Positions 22,796 to 35,600 of a stretch of 64,000 nt of DNA are shown here, in pieces. Under the pieces are notes generated by a model. It searched no databases and had not been told where the DNA came from. It saw only the letters and a list, made by a program, of their open reading frames with translations. The first letter of the stretch is position 1, and every line of letters begins with the position of its first letter. Source of the DNA: Diplolepis rosae (Eukaryota; Arthropoda; Insecta; Hymenoptera; Diplolepididae); assembly GCA_030998225.1 (NCBI GenBank), contig JAPYXD010000466.1, forward strand, positions 2,831,001 to 2,895,000. Direction: 5' to 3'. Both the position numbers and the translations under genes were made by a program.

Positions 22796-25700
22796 TAACT
22801 CAACTAATTAATTTGAAATCAATTAAACCCGCAAGGCGGAGCCACTGGACGGTATAAGGAGATCTTCCTTTGAGAAAGAGATTTCGGCGCCTGTAAACCT
22901 CAGTGGTTACAGCAGTAGACCGGAAGTCGAAAGACCATGGCTCGAATGCCAGCGCAGTCCATCGCGTCCTTTTTACACAGAAAGATTTTCAAATTCTTTA
23001 ATATTTGAATTTTTGGCATTATTTGCGACATAAGAGTTTGAAATTGTCTACAAGGACATCTGACGGCAACGTATCCTATTTGTCACGCGACTAGTGATTC
23101 TCCGGTAATGTAGACTGTGGAAGAAATTTCTAACTCCACTAATTAATTTGAAATCAATTAAACCCGCGAGGCGGAGCCACTAGGCGATGTGTGGAGATCT
23201 TCCTTTGGAGAAAGAGATGTCGGCGCCTGTAAAACTCAGTGGTTAGAGCAGTAGACCGGCAATCGAAAGAACATGGCTCGAATGCCAGCGCAGTCCAAAG
23301 CGTCCTTTTTTTTACACAGAAAGATTTTCAAATTCTTTAATATTTGAATTTATTGGCATTATTTGCGATATAAGAGTGTGAAATTGTCTACGGGGACACA
23401 TGTCGGCAACGTATCCTATCTGTTACGCGACTAGTAATTCTCCGACAATGTAGGCTGTGGAAGAAATTTCTAAATCAACTAAGTATTTTCAAATCACTTA
23501 AACCCGCAAGGCGGAACCACTAGGCGATATAAGGTGATCTTCCTTTGGAGAAAGAGATGTCGCCGCCTGTATAACTCAGTGGTTAGAGCAGTAGGCCGGC
23601 AATCGAAAGACCATGGCTCGAATCCCAGCGCAGTGCAAAGCGTCCTTTTTTACACAGGAAAATTTTCAAATTCCGTAATATTTGAATTTATTGGCATTAT
23701 ATGAGATATAAGAGTTTGAAATTGTCTACGAGGACACCTGTCGGCAATCTATCATATCTGAAACGCTACTAGTAATTCTCCGATCATGCAGGCAGAGCAA
23801 GCAATTTCTAACTAATCTAATTAATTTGAAATCATTTATAGCTGCAAGGCTGAGCCACTAGGCGATATAAGGTGATCTTCCTTTGGAGAAAGAGATGTCG
23901 GCGCCTGTAAAACTCAGTGGTTAGAGGAGTAGAAAGGCAATCGAAAGACCATGGCTCGAATGCCAGCGCAGTCCAAAGCGCCTTTTTTTACGCAGAAAGA
24001 TTTTCAAATTCTTTAATATTTGAATTTATTGGCATTATTTGCGATATAAGAGTTTGAAATTGTCTACGAGGACACCTGTCGGCAACGTATCCTATTTGAC
24101 ACGCGACTAGTAATTCTCCGGTAATGTAGGCTGTGGAAGAAATTTCTAACTCCACTAATTAATTTGAAATCAATTGAACCCGCAAGGCGGAGCCACTAGA
24201 CGGTATAAGGAGATCTTCCTTTGAGAAAGAGATGTCGGCGCCTGTAAAACTCAGTGGTTACAGCAGTAGACCGGCAGTCGAAAGACCATGGCTCGAATGC
24301 CAGCGCAGTCCATCGCGTCCTTTTTACACCGAAAGATTTTCAAATTCTTTAATATTTGAATTTTTGGCATTAGTTGCGATATAAGAGTTTCAAATTGTCT
24401 ACGAGGACACCTGTCGGCAACGTATCCTATTTGACACGCGACTAGTAATTCTACGGTAATGTAGGCTGTGGAAGAAATTTCTAAATCAACTAATTAATTT
24501 GAAATCAATTAAACCCGCAAGGCGGAGCCACTAGGCGATATGTGGAGATCTTCCTTTGGAGAAAGAGATGTCGGCGCCTGTAAAACTCAGTGGTTAGAGC
24601 AGTAGACCGGCAATCGAAAGAACATGGCTCGAATGCCAGCGCAGTCCAAAGCGTCCTTTTTTACACAGAAAGATTTTCAAATTCTTTAATATTTGAATCT
24701 ACTGGCATTATTTGCGATATAAGAGTGTGAAATTGTCTACGGGGACACATGTCGGCAACGTATCCTATCTGTTACGCGACTAGTAATTCTCCGACAATGT
24801 AGGCTGTGGAAGAAATTTCTAAATCAACTAAGTATTTTCAAATCACTTAAACCCGCAAGGCGGAACCACTAGGCGATATAAGGAGATTTTCCTTCGGAGA
24901 AAGAGATGTCGCCGCCTGTATAACTCAGTGGTTAGAGCAGTAGGCCGGCAATCGAAAGACCATGGCTCGAATCCCAGCGCAGTTCCAAGCGTCCTTTTTT
25001 ACACAGGAAAATTTTCAAATTCCGTAATATTTGAATTTATTGGCATTATATGAGATATAAGAGTTTGAAATTGTCTACGAGGACACCTGTCGGCAACCTA
25101 TCATATCTGAAACGCTACTAGTAATTCTCCGAGCATGTAGGCAGTGCAAGAAATTTAAAACTCAACTAATTGATTTGAAATCATTTATAGCTGCAAAGAC
25201 GGAGCAACTAGGCGATATATGGAGATCTTCCTTTGGAGAAAGAGATGTCGGCAAATGTGAAGCTCAGTGGTTAGAGCAGTAGCCAGGCAATCGAAAGACC
25301 ATGGCTCGAATGCCAGCGCAGTCCAAAGCGTCCTTTTTTACACAGAATGATTATCAAATTCTTTAATATTTGAATTTATTGGCATTATTTGCGATATAAG
25401 AGTTTGAAATTGTCTACGAGGACACCTGTCGGCAACGTATCCTATTTGACACGCGACTAGTAATTCTCCGATAATGTAGGCTGTGGAAGAAATTTCTAAC
25501 TCCACTAATTAATTTGAAATCAATTAAACCCGCAAGGCGGAGCCACTAGACGGTATAAGGAGATCTTCCTTTGAGAAAGAGATTTCGGCGCCTGTAAAAC
25601 TCAGTGGTTACAGCAGTAGACCGGCAGTCGAAAGACCATGGCTCGAATGCCAGCGCAGTCCATCGCGTCCTTTTTACACCGAAAGATTTTCAAATTCTTT

Positions 25701-27376
25701 AATATTTGAATTTATTGGCATTATTTGCGATATAAGAGTTTGAAATTGTCTACGAGGACACCTGTCGGCAACGTATCCTATTTAACACGCGACTAGTAAT
25801 TCTCCGGTAATGTGAGCTGTGGAAGAAATTTCTAACTCAACTAATTAATTTCAAATCAAGTAAACCCGAAAGGCGGAGCCACTAGGCGATATGTGAAGAT
25901 CTTCCTTTGGAGAAAGAGATGTCGGCGCCTGTAAAACTCAGTGGTTAGAGCAGTAGACCGGCAATCGAAAGACCATGGCTCGAATGCCAGCGCAGTCCAA
26001 AGCGTCCTTTTTTACACAGAAAGATTTTCAAATTCTTTAATATTTGAATTTATTGGCATTATTTGCGATATAAGAGTTTGAAATTGTCTACGAGGACACA
26101 TGTTGGCATCGTATCCTATTTGTTACGCGACTAGTAATTCTCCTATAATGTAGGCTGTGGAAGAAATTTCTAAATCAACTAAGTATTTTCAAATCACTTA
26201 AACCCGCAAGGCGGAACCACTAGGCGATATAAGGTGATCTTCCTTTGGAGAAAGAGATGTCGCCGCCTGTATAACTCAGTGGTTAGAGCAGTAGGCCGGC
26301 AATCGAAAGACCATGGCTCGAATCCCAGCGCAGTGCAAAGCGTCCTTTTTTACACAGGAAAATTTTCAAATTCCGTAATATTTGAATTTATTGGCATTAT
26401 ATGAGATATAAGAGTTTGAAATTGTCTACGAGGACACCTGTCGGCAACCTATCATATCTGAAACGCTACTAGTAATTCTCCGATCATGTAGGCAGTGCAA
26501 GAAATTTAAAACTCAACTAATTGATTTGAAATCATTTATAGCTGCAAGGCGGAGCCACTAGGCGATATAAGGTGATCTTCCTTTGGAGAAAGAGATGTCG
26601 GCGCCTGTAAAACTCAGTGGTTAGAGCAGTAGACCGGCAATCGAAAGACCATGGCTCGAATGCCAGCGCAGTCCAAAGCGTCATTTTTTACACAGAAAGA
26701 TTTTCAAAATCTTTAATATTTGAATTTATTGGCATTATTTGCGATATAAGAGTTTAAAATTGTCTACGAGGACACCTGTTGACAACGTATCCTATCTGTT
26801 ACGCGAATAGTAATTCTCCGATAATGTAGGCTGTGGATGAAATTTCTAAATAAACTAATTAATTTGAAATCAATTAAACCCGAAAGGCGGAGCCACTAGG
26901 CGATATGTGGAGATCTTCCTTTGGACAAAGAGATGTCGGCGCCTGTAAAACTCAGTGGTTAGAGCAGTAGACCGGCAATCGAAAGACCATGGCTCGAATG
27001 CCAGCGCAATCCAAAGCGTCCTTTTTTACAAAGAAAGATTTTCAAATTCTTTAATATTTGAATTTATTGGCATTATTTGCGATATAAGAGTTTGAAATTG
27101 TCTACGAGGACACCTGTCGGCAACTTATCCTATCTGTTACGCGACTAGTGATTCTCCGATGGTGTAGGTAGTGGCATAAATTTCAAACTCGAATCCCAGC
27201 GCAGTCCAAAGTGCCTTTTCTCTACAGACAGATTTGCAAATTCTTTAAAATTTAAATTAACGGGTATTATTTACGATTAATGAATTTATATTGTCTACGG
27301 GGACAACTGTCAGCAACGTATCCTATTTAAACGTGACACGTAATTCTTCGATGATGTAGGCTGTGCAAGAAGTTTC
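22796..27376 (+). repeat. tetramer higher-order repeat, period about 1.35 kb
   Basis: Anchors are 22885, 23221, 23561, 23899, 24236, 24572, 24910, 25249, 25586, 25923, 26261, 26599 and 26937, with one short monomer at 27185-27376. The order G-F-H-I repeats three times (22885, 24236, 25586). G has ttacagcag and gtccatcgcg. F has a leader with gtgtgg or gtgaag and often gaaagaacatgg. H has gtcgccgcc, ggaaaattttc and atatgagatataag. I has gctgcaag in the leader. It breaks at 26937, where F follows I directly. Confidence 0.85.
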
Positions 27377-27465
27377 TAACTCAACTAATTAATTTGAAAT
27401 CAATTAAACCCGCAAGGCGGAGCCACTGGACGGTATAAGGAGATCTTCCTTTGAGAAAGAGATTT

Positions 27466-27877
27466 CGGCGCCTGTAAAACTCAGTGGTTACAGCAGTAGA
27501 CCGGCAATCAAAAGACCATGGATCGAATGCCAGCGCAGTCCATCGCGTCCTTTTTACACCGAAAGATTTTCAAATTCTTTAATATTTGAATTTATTGGCA
27601 TTATTTGCGATATAAGAGTTTGAAATTGTCTACGAGGACAGATTAACAAATTCATTAAAATTTAAATTAATGGGTATTATTTACGATTAATGAATTTATA
27701 TTGTCTACGGGGACAACTGTCAGCAACGTATCCTATTTGAAACGTGACACGTAATTCTTCGATGATGTAGGTAGTGCAAGAAGTTTCTAACTCAACTAAT
27801 TAATTTAAAATCAATTAAACCCGCAAGGCGGAGCCACTAGGCGATATAAGGGGTTCTTCCTTTGGAGAAGGAGATGT
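27466..27877 (+). repeat. 412-bp monomer with a duplicated internal tail
   Basis: The unit is normal to ctacgaggaca (27640), then jumps back into a short-lineage tail at gattaacaaattc and runs to the end of that tail. This adds 74 bp and doubles the gtctacg block. The two parents share gaca at the join, suggesting exchange at very short homology. It is the only copy of this form in the window. Confidence 0.85.
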
Positions 27878-30099
27878 CGGCGCCTGTAGAACTCAGTGGT
27901 TAGAGAAGTAGGCCGGCAATCGAAAGATCATGGCTCGAATCCCAGCGCAGTCCAAAGCGTCCTTTTTTACACAGAAAGATTTTCAAATTCTTTAATATTT
28001 GAATTTATTGGCATTATTTGCGATATAAGAGTTTGAAATTTTCTACGAGGACATCTGTCGGCAACGTATCCTATTTGACACGCGACTAGTAATTCTCCGA
28101 TAATGTAGGCTGTGGAAGAAATTTCTAACTCAACTAATTAATTTGAAATCAATTAAACCCGCAAGGCGGAGCCACTAGACGGTATAAGGAGATCTTACTT
28201 TGAGAAAGAGATTTCGGCGCCTGTAAAACTCAGTGGTTACAGCAGTAGACCGGCAGTCGAAAGACCATGGCTCGAATGCCAGCGCAGTCCATCGCGTCCT
28301 TTTTACACCGAAAGATTTTCAAATTCTTTAATATTTGAATTTTTGTCATTATTTGCGATATAATAGTTTGAAATTTTCTACGAGGACATCTGTCGGCAAC
28401 GTATCCTATTTGACACGCGACTAGTAATTCTCCGGTAATGTAGGCTGTGGAAGAAATTTCTAACTCAACTAATTAATTTGAAATCAATTAAACCCGAAAG
28501 GCGGAGCCACTAGGCGATATAAGGAGATCTTCCTTTGGAGAAAGAGATGTCGGCGCCTGTAAAACTCAGTGGTTAGAGCAGTAGACCGGCAATCGAAAGA
28601 ACATGGCTCGAATGCCAGCGCAGTCCAAAGCGTCCTTTTTTACACAGAAAGATTTTCAAATTCTTTAATATTTAAATTTATTGGCATTATTTGCGATATA
28701 AGTATTTGAAATTGTCTACCAGGACACCTGTCGGCAACTTATCTTATCTGCTACGCGACTAGTGATTCTCCGATGGTGTAGGTAGTGGCAGAAATTTCAA
28801 ACTCGAATACCAGAGCAGTCCAAAGGGCCTTTTCTCTACAGACAGATATGCAAATTCATTAAAATTCAAATTAATGGGTGTTATTTACGATTAATGAATT
28901 TTTATTGTCTACGAGGACACCTGTCGGCAACTTATCCTATCTGTGACGCGACTAGTTATTCTCCGATGGTGTAGGTAGTGCAAGAAGTTTCTAACTCAAC
29001 TAATTAATTTAAAATCAATTAAACCCGCAAGGCGGAGCCACTAGGCGATATAAGGGGTTCTTCCTTTGGAGAAAGAGATGTCGGCGCCTGTAAAACTCAC
29101 TGGTTAGAGGAGTAGACCGGCAATCGCAAGACCATGGCTCGAATGCCAGCCCAGTCCAAAGCGTCCTTTTTTACACAGAAAGATTTTCAAATTATTTAAT
29201 ATTTGAATTTATCAGCATTATTTGCGATATAAGAGTTTGAAATAGTCTACGAGGACACCTGTCGGCAACGTATCCTATTTGACAATCTACTCGTAATTCT
29301 ACGATAATGTAGGCTGTGGAAGAAATTTCTAAATCAACTAAGTATTTTCAAATCACTTAAACCCGCAAGGCGGAGCCACTAGGCGATATGTGGAGATCTT
29401 CCTTTGGAGAAAGAGATGTCGCCGCCTGTATAACTCAGTGGTTAGAGCAGTAGGCCGGCAATCGAAAGACCATGGCTCGAATCCCAGCGCAGTTCCAAGC
29501 GTCCTTTTTTACACAGGAAAATTTTCAAATTCCGTAATATTTGAATTTATTGGCATTATATGAGATATAAGAGTTTGAAATTGTCTACGAGGACACCTGT
29601 CGGCAACCTATCATATCTGAAACGCTACTAGTAATTCTCCGATCATGTAGGCAGCGCAATAAATTTAAAACTCAACTATTTAATTTGAAATCATTTATAG
29701 CTGCAAGGCGGAGCCACTAGGCGATATAAGGTGATCTTCCTTTGGAGAAAGAGATGGCGGCGCCTGTAAAACTCAGTGGTTAGAGGAGTAGAAAGGCAAT
29801 CGAAAGACCATGGCTCGAATGCCAGCGCAGTCCAAAGCGTCCTTTTTTACACAGAAAGATTTTCAAATTCTTTAATATTTGAATTTATTGGCATTATTTG
29901 CGATATAAGAGTGTGAAATTGTGTACGAGGACACCTGTCGGCAACGTATCCTATCTGTTACGCGACTAGTAATTCTCCGTTAATGTAGGCTGTGGATGAA
30001 ATTTCTAAATCAACTAAGTATTTTCAAATCACTTAAACCCGCAAGGCGGAACCACTAGGCGATATAAGGTGATCTTCCTTTGGAGAAAGAGATGTCGCC

Positions 30100-30171
30100 G
30101 CCTGTGTAGCTCAGTGGTTAGAGCGGTAGGCCGGCAATCGAAAGACCATGGCTCGAATCCCAGCGCAGTTC
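30100..30171 (+). pseudogene. tRNA-like head with intact A-box, subfamily H
   Basis: A-box and D-loop are intact, the B-box is GGCTCGAATCC, and the acceptor is GCCTGTG with CGCAGTT. A T6 run follows. It is one of the copies best placed to be transcribed. Confidence 0.55.
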
Positions 30172-32611
30172 AAAGCGTCCTTTTTTACACAGGAAAATTT
30201 TCAAATTCCTTAATATTTGAATTTATTGGCATTATATGAGATATAAGAGTTTGAAATTGTCTACGAGGACACCTGTCGGCAACCTATCATATCTGAAACG
30301 CTACTAGTAATTCTCCGAGCATGTAGGCAGTGCAAGAAATTTAAAACTCAACTAATTGATTTGAAATCGTTCATAGCTGCAAGGCGGAGCCACTAGGCGA
30401 TATAAGGTGATCTTCCTTTGGAGAAAGAGATGGCGGCGCCTGTAAAACTCAGTGGTTAGAGGAGTAGAAAGGCAATCGAAAGACCATGGCTCGAATGCCA
30501 GCGCAGTCCAAAGCGCCTTTTTTTACGCAGAAAGATTTTCAAATTCTTTAATATTTGAATCTACTGGCATTATTTGCGTTATAAGAGTTTGAAATTGTCT
30601 ACGAGGACACCTGTCGGCAACTTATCCTATTTGACACGCGACTAGTAATTCTCCGATAATGTAGGATGTGGAAGAAATTTCTAACTCAACTAATTAATTT
30701 GTAATCAATTAAACCCGAAAGGCGGAGCCACTAGGCAATATGTGGAGATCTTCCTTTGGAGAAAGAGATTTCGGCGCCTGTAAAACTCAGTGGTTAGAGC
30801 AGTAGACTGGCAATCGAAATACCATGGCTATAATGCCAGCGCAGTCCAAAGCGTCCTTTTTTACACAGAAAGATTTTCAAATTCTTTAATATTTGAATTT
30901 ATTGGCATTATTTTCGATATAAGAGTTTGAAATTTTCTACGAGGACACCTGTCGGCAACTTATCCTATCTGTTACGCGACTAGTGATTCTCCGATGGTGT
31001 AGGAAGTGGCAGAAATTTCAAACTCCCATCCCAGAGCAGTCCAAAGTGCCGTTTCTCTACAGAGAGATTTGCAAATTCATTAAAATTTAAATTAATGGGT
31101 ATTATTTACGATATATGAATTTATATTGTCTACGGGGACACCTGTCTGCAACGTATCCTATTTGAAACGTGACTCGTATTTCTTCTATGATGTAGGCTGT
31201 GCAAGAATTTTCTTACTCAAATAATTAATTTGATATCAATTAAACCCGCATGGCGGAGCCACTAAGCGATGTAAGGTGATTTTCCTTTGGAGAAAGAGAT
31301 GTCGGCGCCTGTAAAACTCAGTGGTTAGAGCAGTAGACCGGCAATCGAAAGACCATTACTCGAATGCCAGCGCAGTCCAAGGAGTCCTTTTTTACACAGA
31401 AAGATTTTCAAATTCTTTAATATTTGAATTTATTGGCATTATTTGCGATATAAGAGTGTGAAATTGTCTACGAGGACACCTGTCGGCATCGTATCCTATC
31501 TGTTACGCGACTAGTAATTCTCCGATAATGTAGGCTGTGGAAGAAATTTCTAACTCCACTAATTAATTTGAAATCAATTGAAACCGCAAGGCGGAGCCAC
31601 TGGACGGTATAAGGAGATCTTCCTTTGAGAAAGAGATTTCGGCGCCTGTAAAACTCAGTGGTCAGAGAAGTAGGCCGGCAATCGAAAGACCATGGCTCGA
31701 ATGCCAGCGCAGTCCAAAGCGTCCTTTTTTACACAGAAAGATTTTCAAATTCTTTAATATTTGAATTTATTGGCATTATTTGCGATATAAGAGTTTGAAT
31801 TTCGTCTACGAGGACACCTGTCGGCAACTTATGCTATCTATTACGCGACTAGTGATTCTCCGATGGTGTAGGTAGTGGCATAAATTTCAAACTCGAATAC
31901 CAGCGCAGTCCAAAGTGCCTTTTCTCTACAGACAGATTTGCAAATTCTTTAAAATTTAAATTAACGGGTATTATTTACGATTAATGAATTTTTATTGTCT
32001 ACGGGGACAACTGTCAGCAACGTATCCTATTTGAAACGTGACACGTAATTCTTCGATGATGTAGGCTGTGGAAGAAATTTCTAACTCCACTAATTAATTT
32101 GAAATCAATTAAACCCGCAAAGCGGAGCCACTAGACGGTATAAGGAGATCTTCCTTTGAGAAAGAGATTTCGGCGCCTGTAAAACTCAATGGTTAGAGAA
32201 GTAGACCGGCAGTCGAAAGACGATGGCTCGAATGCCAGCGCAATCCAAAGCGTCCTTTTTTACACAGAAAGATTTTCAAATTCTTTAATATTTGAATTTA
32301 TTGGCATTATTTGCGATATAAGTATTTGAAATTGTCTACCAGGACACCTGTCGGCAACTTATCTTATCTGCTACGCGACTAGTGATTCTCCGATGGTGTA
32401 GGTAGTGGCAGAAATTTCAAACTCGAATCCCAGAGCAGTCCAAAGGGCCTTTTTTCTACAGACAGATATGCAAATTCATTAAAATTCAAATTAATGGGTG
32501 TTATTTACGATTAATGAATTTTTATTGTCTACGAGGACACCTGTCGGCAACGTATCCTATTTGACACGCGACTAGTTATTCTCCGATGGTGTAGGTAGTG
32601 CAAGAAGTTTC

Positions 32612-35600
32612 TAACTCAACTAATTAATTTAAAATCAATTAAACCCGCAAGGCGGAGCCACTAGGCGATGTGTGGAGATCTTCCTTTGGAGAAAGAGATG
32701 TCGGCGCCTGTAAAACTCACTGGTTAGAGGAGTAGACCGGCCATCGAAAGACCATGGCTCGAATGCCAGCCCAGTCCAAAGCGTCCTTTTTTACACAGAA
32801 AGATTTTCAAATTCTTTAATATTTGAACTTATTGGCATTATTTGCGATATAAGAGTTTCAAATTGTCTACGAGGACACCTGTCGGCAACGTATCCTATTT
32901 GACACGCGACTAGTAATTCTACGGTAATGTAGGCTGTGGAAGAAATTTCTAAATCAACTAATTATTTTCAAATCACTTAAACCCGCAAGGCGGAACCACT
33001 AGGCGATATAAGGTGATCTTCCTTTGGAGAAAGAGATGTCGCCGCCTGTATAACTCAGTGGTTAGAGCAGTAGGCCGGCAATCGAAAGACCATGGCTCGA
33101 ATCCCAGCGCAGTTCCAAGCGTCCTTTTTTACACAGGAAAATTTTCAAATTCCGTAATATTTGAATTTATTGGCATTATATGAGATATAAGAGTTTGAAA
33201 TTGTCTACGAGGACACCTGTCGGCAACGTATCATATCTGAAACGCGACTAGTAATTCTCCGATCATGCAGGCAGAGCAAGCAATTTCTAACTAATCTAAT
33301 TAATTTGAAATCATTTATAGCTGCAAGACGGAGCAACTAGGCGATATATGGAGATCTTCCTTTGGAGAAAGAGATGTCGGCGCCTGTAAAACTCAGGGGT
33401 TAGAGGAGTAGACCGGGAATCGAAAGACCATGGCTCGAATGCCATCGCAGTCCGAAGCGTCCTTTTTTACACAGAAAGATTTTCAAATTCTTTAATATTT
33501 GAATTTATTGGCATTATTTGCGATATAAGAGTTTGAAATTGTCTACGAGGACACCTGTCGGCAACGTATCCTATTTGACACGCGACTAGTAATACTCCGA
33601 TCATGCAGGCAGAGCAAGCAATTTCTAACTAATCTAATTAATTTGTAATCAATTAAACCCGAAAGGCGGAGCCACTAGGCAATATGTGGAGATCTTCCAT
33701 TGGAGAAAGAGATTTCGGCGCCTGTAGAACTCAGTGGTTAGAGAAGTAGCCTGGGAATCGAAAGACCATGGCTCGAATGCCAGCGCAGTCCAAAGCGTCC
33801 TTTTTTACACAGAAAGATTTTCAAATTCTTTAATATTTGAACTTATTGGCATTATTTTCGATATGAGAGTTTGAAATTGTCTACCAGGACACCTGTCGGC
33901 ACCTTATCCCTATCTGTTACGCGACTAGTGATTCTCCGATGGTGTAGGTAGTGGCAGAAATTTCAAACTCGAATCCCAGAGCAGTCCAAAGTTCCTTTTC
34001 TCTACAGACAGATTTGCAAATTCTTTAAAATTTAAATTAACGGTTATTATTTACGATTAATGAATTTATATTGTCTACGGGGACAACTGTCAGCAACGTA
34101 TCCTATTTGAAACGTGACACGTAATTCTTCGATGATGTAGGCTGTGCAAGAAGTTTCTAACTCAACTAATTAATTTGAAATCAATTAAACCCGCAAGGCG
34201 GAGCCACTATACGATTTAAGGAGATCTTCCTTTGGAGAAAGAGATGTCGGCGCATATAGAACTCAGTGGTTAGAGGAGTTGACCGGCAATCGCAAGACCT
34301 TGGCTCGAATGCCAGCGCAGTCCAAAGCGTCCTTTTTTACACAGAAAGATTTTCAAATTCTTTGATATTTGAATTTATTGGCATTATTTGCGATATAAGA
34401 GTTTGAAATTGTCTACGAGGACACCTGTCGGCAACGTATCCTATTTGACACGCGACTAGTAATTCTCCGATAATGTAGGCTGTGGAAGAAATTTCTAACT
34501 CAACTAATTAATTTGAAATCAATTAAACCCGCAAGGCGGAGCCACTGGACGGTATAAGGAGATCTTCCTTTGAGAAAGAGATTTCGGCGCCTGTAAAACT
34601 CAGTGGTTACAGCAGTAGACCGGCAATCAAAAGACCATGGATCGAATGCCAGCGCAGTCCATCGCGTCCTTTTTACACCGAAAGATTTTCAAATTCTTTA
34701 ATATTTGAATTTTTGTCATTATTTGCGATATAAGAGTTTGAAATTGTCTACGAGGACACCTGTCGGCAACGTATCCTATTTGACACGCGACTAGTAATTC
34801 TCCGGTAATGTAGGCTGTGGAAGAAATTTCTAACTGAACTAATTAATTTGAAATCAATTAAACCCGAAAGGCGAAGCCACTAGGCGATATGTGGAGATCT
34901 TCCTTTGGAGAAAGAGATGTCGGCGCCTGTAAAACTCAGTGGTTAGAGGAGTTGACCGGCAATCGCAAGACCTTGGCTCGAATGCCAGCGCAGTCCAATG
35001 CGTTCTTTTTTTACACAGAAAGATTTTCAAATTCTTTAATATTTGAATTTATTGGCATTATTTGCGATATAAGAGTTTGAAATTGTCTACGAGGACACCT
35101 GTCGGCAACTTATCCTATCTATTACGCGACTAGTGATTCTCCGATGGTGTAGGTAGTGGCATAAATTTCAAACTCGAATCCCAGCGCAGTCCAAAGTGCC
35201 TTTTCTCTACAGACAGGTTTGCAAATTCATTAAAATTTAAATTAACGGGTATTATTTACGATTAACGAATTTTTATTTTCTACGTGGACAACTGTCAGCA
35301 ACGTATCCTATTTGAAACGTGACACGTAATTCTTCGATGATGTAGGCTGTGCAAGAAGTTTCTAACTCAACTAATTAATTTGAAATCAATTAAAACCGCA
35401 AGGCGGAGCCACTAGGCGTAATAAGGAGATCTTCCTTTGAGAAATAGATGTCGGCTATTGTAAAACTCAGTGGTTAGAGCAGTAGACCGGAAGTCGAAGG
35501 ACGATGGCTCGAATGCCAGCGCAGTCCATCGCGTCCTTTTTACACCGAAAGATTTTCGAATTCAACAATATTTGAATTTATTGGCATTATTTGCGACTTA

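Larger units (their letters stand above)
27377..32611 (+). repeat. irregular block with the 412-bp unit
   Basis: Anchors are 27466, 27878, 28215, 28551, 29082, 29420, 29758, 30096, 30434, 30772, 31303, 31640 and 32171. Short monomers lie at 28799-28991, 31020-31212, 31889-32081 and 32419-32611. Two H-I pairs (29420/29758 and 30096/30434) sit side by side. The short monomers at 28799 and 32419 share gggcctttt, gatatgcaaattc and atgggtgttatt. Confidence 0.86.
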
